Shown here: positions 14,633 to 17,239 of the stretch, one piece after another
Numbering within the stretch: the stretch's first letter is position 1
Layout of the letters: every line of letters begins with the position of its first letter
NCBI GenBank assembly: GCA_047616325.1
Contig: JBLHGN010000050.1
Span: 1-17,239 of the forward strand
DNA: 17,239 nucleotides
Direction: 5' to 3'
Origin: JBLHGN01 sp047616325
Lineage (GTDB): Bacteria; Pseudomonadota; Gammaproteobacteria; Pseudomonadales; Cellvibrionaceae
Position numbers and translations under genes: made by a program
Notes under the pieces: generated by a model
Seen by the model: the letters and a program-made list of their open reading frames with translations, nothing else
The model's database searches: none
What the model was told of the DNA's origin: nothing

Positions 14633-15363
14633 ATTCGTCTAAACGCCAAAAGAACAATAAAGTGAACGACTATAAAAACACCTAGCGCCAACACCGCCCA
14701 TGCAGCAGCAATCCACCCAAATAAAGTGGGCGCCAACATCATGGTAGACATCAGCGAATCTTGATAATAAAAAAACCACTGGTGATTGTCGGGAAAAATC
14801 CAAATATGCAAGAGATTAAACACATCCTCTGCCCCCGCAGCAAACAAAACCAGCCCCCCCACAAAGAAAATACCGGCAAGCCCTAGCATTTGATGCCGCA
14901 ACAGCGGTAGTTTAGCGCGTGCCTTTAACAGGCAGACCAAAATCGCCAACCAAAAAACACTTCCCAACGTCGCCGCTATTTTCATCAGACTAATAAGGTG
15001 GGCCACATCGGTGAGATGAACCACTTCGGCCTCGCGCAAGAGCGTTTGCTCGCCATCACTGGAACTAGATGAGTAAGCAATATCCCAGAGCCCTTCGCCA
15101 TTGCAGTGTATCGCCCGACTAATCTCAGCAAAAATTTCAATTCGCTGTTGCCGTGTGGTCTCGGCAAAACCCTCTTTATAGCGATTTTGTGGCCCATATT
15201 TTTCGATGCCCTCAGCTATTCCCCCATGGTCGTGCCACACGCCATAGAAAAAGTTGCCCTGCATCATTATGCCCCAAGCCAGAATTGTGGCAACAAATAG
15301 GCTAAGCGCAACATACAGGATCACCACAAGATCAAAACTTTTAACTATCTTTAAAAAACTCAT
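14620..15363 (-). CDS. DUF1461-like integral membrane protein
   Basis: 247 residues with about four membrane helices (roughly 11-33, 125-146, 158-178 and 212-240) and a polar, probably extracytoplasmic loop between the first two. The segment FNLLHIWIFPDNHQWFFYYQDSLMSTMMLAP, between the third and fourth helices, resembles the signature region of the DUF1461/TIGR01906 family as I recall it; the function is unknown. I chose the ATG at 15363, which has TGAGA a few bases upstream. A TTG at 15399 would add 12 residues but has no ribosome site. It converges on the prx-grx gene and diverges from the transporter gene. The family call is moderate; that it is a membrane protein is firm. Confidence 0.7.
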   Translation of the reverse strand: MSFLKIVKSFDLVVILYVALSLFVATILAWGIMMQGNFFYGVWHDHGGIAEGIEKYGPQNRYKEGFAETTRQQRIEIFAEISRAIHCNGEGLWDIAYSSSSSDGEQTLLREAEVVHLTDVAHLISLMKIAATLGSVFWLAILVCLLKARAKLPLLRHQMLGLAGIFFVGGLVLFAAGAEDVFNLLHIWIFPDNHQWFFYYQDSLMSTMMLAPTLFGWIAAAWAVLALGVFIVVHFIVLLAFRRIKAL

Positions 15364-15687
15364 GCATTTCTCACAATATTGGTGCGCAGCCAGAATCAAA
15401 AAGAGGCTTTATTGCTTTTGTGTTCCAAGCTCTTCGCTCTAATGCGGTGCCATTTTAAAAAACGGTGTTCCGTTTTATTGCACCGGAGATCTAAGCTGTA
15501 ACTTTTGGTGCCAGGAAAAACCTCAAGAAAACATTCAAGCCTTTGATTTAAATGCGAATAATAACATAGGCCCGCATATTGCTAAGCCTCAGTGCCAGCT
15601 GGGCGGCGCGTACGGGGCGTTTACTCCCCCAACACCTAATGGTGATCTTTACCACAAATTTTACATTATCCCGATACAGGAATTGTT
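15364..15687. other. 324-bp divergent intergenic region with several inverted repeats
   Basis: Separates the DUF1461-like gene from the transporter gene. It holds the compound hairpin at 15445-15485, the palindrome TGGTGCCA (15507-15514), GGGG/CCCC (15614-15617 and 15626-15629) and CACC-TAAT-GGTG (15633-15644). I found no convincing sigma-70 promoter; TTGATT at 15543-15548 has no well-spaced -10. No ORF in it looks real. Confidence 0.5.
15445..15485. promoter_or_regulatory. Compound hairpin upstream of the nitrate transporter gene
   Basis: Outer arms CGGTGC (15445-15450) and GCACCG (15480-15485) enclose a perfect 7-bp stem AAAACGG (15459-15465)/CCGTTTT (15470-15476) with a TGTT loop. Read on the minus strand, the inner stem runs into TTTTTT, like an intrinsic terminator for transcripts heading towards the DUF1461-like gene. 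Read on the plus strand, it would be a leader structure or operator. Which applies is unknown. Confidence 0.4.
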
Positions 15688-17163
15688 ATGAGCGCTTCAA
15701 AACTAAATTTGCTGGATTTTTCAAAAGCAAATATTCGCACCTTACACCTCACATGGTTTGCATTTTTTCTAACCTTTGTGGTGTGGTTTTCGCACGCACC
15801 GATGAAACCGCTCATTATGGAAGCGTTTAACATGACTACGGCCCAATGGAAGGCACTACTCATACTGAACGTGGCACTCACCATTCCCGCGCGCATTGTT
15901 ATTGGCATACTGGTAGACAAATTCGGGCCGCGCATAGTGTATAGCGCCCTACTTATAATTTCAGGGCTTCTGTGTTTGGGTTTCGCCTCGGCGCAAAGTT
16001 TCGAACAATTAGCACTTTTACGTTTTGCCATGGGCTTTGTCGGGGCAGGCTTTGTTATCGGCATTCGCATGGTCGGCGAGTGGTTCCCCGCGCGTCAGGT
16101 AGGGCTTGCCGAAGGCGTATATGGTGGCTGGGGTAACTTTGGTTCAGCAGCAGCGGCTTTTGTACTTCCTTCACTTGCACTGTTAGTGTTTGGCGGCGAA
16201 GACGGCTGGCGCTACGCCATCGCCTCCACCGGTGTGGCGGCCTTTTTCTACGGTATTTTGTTTTACTGGAAAGCCCGAAATACCCCCAAAGGTTCAACCT
16301 ACTTTAAACCGAAAAAGTCAGGGGGTTTGGAAGTAACCAGCAAAGCAGACTTCTATTTTTATTTGGCCATGAATATTCCAATGTATCTAATTCTCGCCGT
16401 TTTGGCGTGGAAGCTTTCGCCAGCTGGAGTTAGCCTTTTAAGCGAAACCACCACCAATATGATGTACGTAGTACTGGTCTGTTTATTCTGCTTTCAAGTC
16501 TCTCAGATCTACAAAGTAAATAAAGAGATGCTGCAAAACGGCGCAGAGGCCCATCAAAAATATAAATTTAGGCAAGTGGCCGTATTGAATTGGGCTTACT
16601 TTGTTACCTTTGGTTCGGAGCTTGCGGTAGTCTCTATGCTGCCTGCCTTCTTTCTCGAAACCTTCGAAGGCATGACGCTGGCCAAAGCCGGAATGTTGGG
16701 CGCAGCGTTCGCCTTTATGAATCTTGTGGCCAGACCTGGCGGTGGCTACATCAGTGACAAATTTGGCCGACGCAAATCCCTTTCCGTTTTTATTGCGGGT
16801 CTAGGAATTGGTTACCTTATTTTATCTCAGGTTAGCGGCAGCTGGCCTGTGAGCGCGGCGGTTATTGCGGTTATGTTCTGCTCATTCTTTGTTCAGGCGG
16901 GAGAAGGTGCGGTATTTGCTATTGTGCCCTTGGTCAAGCGCAGAATGACTGGGCAAATTGCGGGCATGACAGGTGCTTACGGCAACGTTGGAGCGGTCAC
17001 TTTCTTGACCGTATATAGTTTTGTAGATGCCAGTGCCTTTTTCATGATTATTGGCGCTTGTGCAGTTGGCATATTTGGCATTGTGCAATTTCTTGAAGAA
17101 CCTGAAGGTCACATGACAGAAGTGGCAGAAGATGGAACAATACAGCAAATAGAACTGACATAA
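15688..17163 (+). CDS. NarK/NasA-type nitrate/nitrite transporter (MFS, NNP family)
   Basis: 491-residue inner-membrane transporter of the major facilitator superfamily, likely taking up nitrate (or exchanging nitrite). The two substrate arginines typical of the family are visible: Arg69 in TIPARIVIG and Arg349 in VARPGGG. Both nitrate-signature segments are present (GWGNFGSAAAAF at 147-158 and GAYGNVGAVTF near 430), as is the loop motif DKFGPR (77-82) and its echo SDKFGRR (356-362). It is longer than the 12-helix members of about 400 to 460 residues because residues 205-300 add two hydrophobic segments. The hydrophilic tail (EEPEGHM...DGTIQQIELT) resembles assimilatory transporters. AGGA lies 6 nt before the ATG. 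Nitrate or nitrite reductase genes may follow beyond the window. Confidence 0.9.
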   Translation: MSASKLNLLDFSKANIRTLHLTWFAFFLTFVVWFSHAPMKPLIMEAFNMTTAQWKALLILNVALTIPARIVIGILVDKFGPRIVYSALLIISGLLCLGFASAQSFEQLALLRFAMGFVGAGFVIGIRMVGEWFPARQVGLAEGVYGGWGNFGSAAAAFVLPSLALLVFGGEDGWRYAIASTGVAAFFYGILFYWKARNTPKGSTYFKPKKSGGLEVTSKADFYFYLAMNIPMYLILAVLAWKLSPAGVSLLSETTTNMMYVVLVCLFCFQVSQIYKVNKEMLQNGAEAHQKYKFRQVAVLNWAYFVTFGSELAVVSMLPAFFLETFEGMTLAKAGMLGAAFAFMNLVARPGGGYISDKFGRRKSLSVFIAGLGIGYLILSQVSGSWPVSAAVIAVMFCSFFVQAGEGAVFAIVPLVKRRMTGQIAGMTGAYGNVGAVTFLTVYSFVDASAFFMIIGACAVGIFGIVQFLEEPEGHMTEVAEDGTIQQIELT

Positions 17164-17206
17164 GCCTTTAACCTAAATTAATCAGTTGAATCTACTGCGA
17201 CCGCCT

Positions 17207-17239
17207 AACGCACTGAAAATAAAGCGTTTTTCTTTTTTT
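17207..17239 (+). terminator. Probable intrinsic terminator after the transporter gene
   Basis: AACGC (17207-17211) can pair with GCGTT (17224-17228), followed by an almost pure T-run to the window edge. The stem is only 5 bp with a 12-nt loop, so it is weak by stem but strong by T-tract. It lies 43 bp after the stop. Confidence 0.45.

Noticed and set aside
15440..15514. TGGCACC motifs on the minus strand resembling the -24 element of sigma-54 promoters
   Set aside because: With the required 10-base spacing after GG, the -12 GC is absent at both copies, so neither forms a sigma-54 promoter.
15666..16070. 134-codon minus-strand ORF
   Set aside because: Antisense to the start of the nitrate transporter gene, whose frame is clearly real.

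Overview
The window looks like chromosomal DNA of a marine-type gammaproteobacterium near the Cellvibrionales (Saccharophagus/Teredinibacter/Simiduia-like). I infer this from protein resemblance and from gene order. The wrbA - DUF2069 - hda - DUF2066 - purM - purN neighbourhood is the one I recall from pseudomonads and relatives, here with sppA added. This placement is from memory, not from a search. I see no insertion sequence, integrase, tRNA, rRNA or CRISPR array.

Layout. (1) 2-2834, plus strand: the 3' part of a WrbA-type quinone reductase, a DUF2069 membrane protein that overlaps it by ATGA, and a 67-kDa-type signal peptide peptidase SppA; these form a tight operon. (2) 2977-4891, minus strand: hda (inactivator of DnaA) downstream of a secreted DUF2066 protein. 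(3) 5110-6879, plus strand: purM and purN, consecutive steps of purine synthesis, divergent from the DUF2066-hda unit across a promoter region rich in palindromes. (4) 6948-10135, minus strand: a TraF-like outer-membrane beta-barrel protein followed by a large acidic lipoprotein of unknown function. (5) 10564-13620, plus strand: a pentapeptide-repeat protein fused to a class III nucleotide cyclase domain, then an HD-GYP-like protein. Both show substitutions at catalytic positions. (6) 13829-14566, plus strand: a peroxiredoxin-glutaredoxin fusion preceded by a strong OxyR-like half-site. (7) 14620-15363, minus strand: a DUF1461-like membrane protein. (8) 15688-17163, plus strand: a NarK/NasA-type nitrate/nitrite transporter behind a hairpin-containing leader, with a probable terminator at the window edge.

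The left half (regions 1-3) is ordinary conserved housekeeping DNA. The most unusual part is region 5. Two proteins with second-messenger folds sit 30 bp apart. One carries a long uninterrupted beta-solenoid of pentapeptides in front of a cyclase domain in which two active-site positions deviate. The other keeps GYP but has HN in place of HD. This could be a signalling pair that has turned from synthesis and hydrolysis towards sensing or scaffolding; that reading is inference. Convergent gene pairs are mostly separated by perfect hairpins (2900-2932, 6896-6931, 14606-14629).
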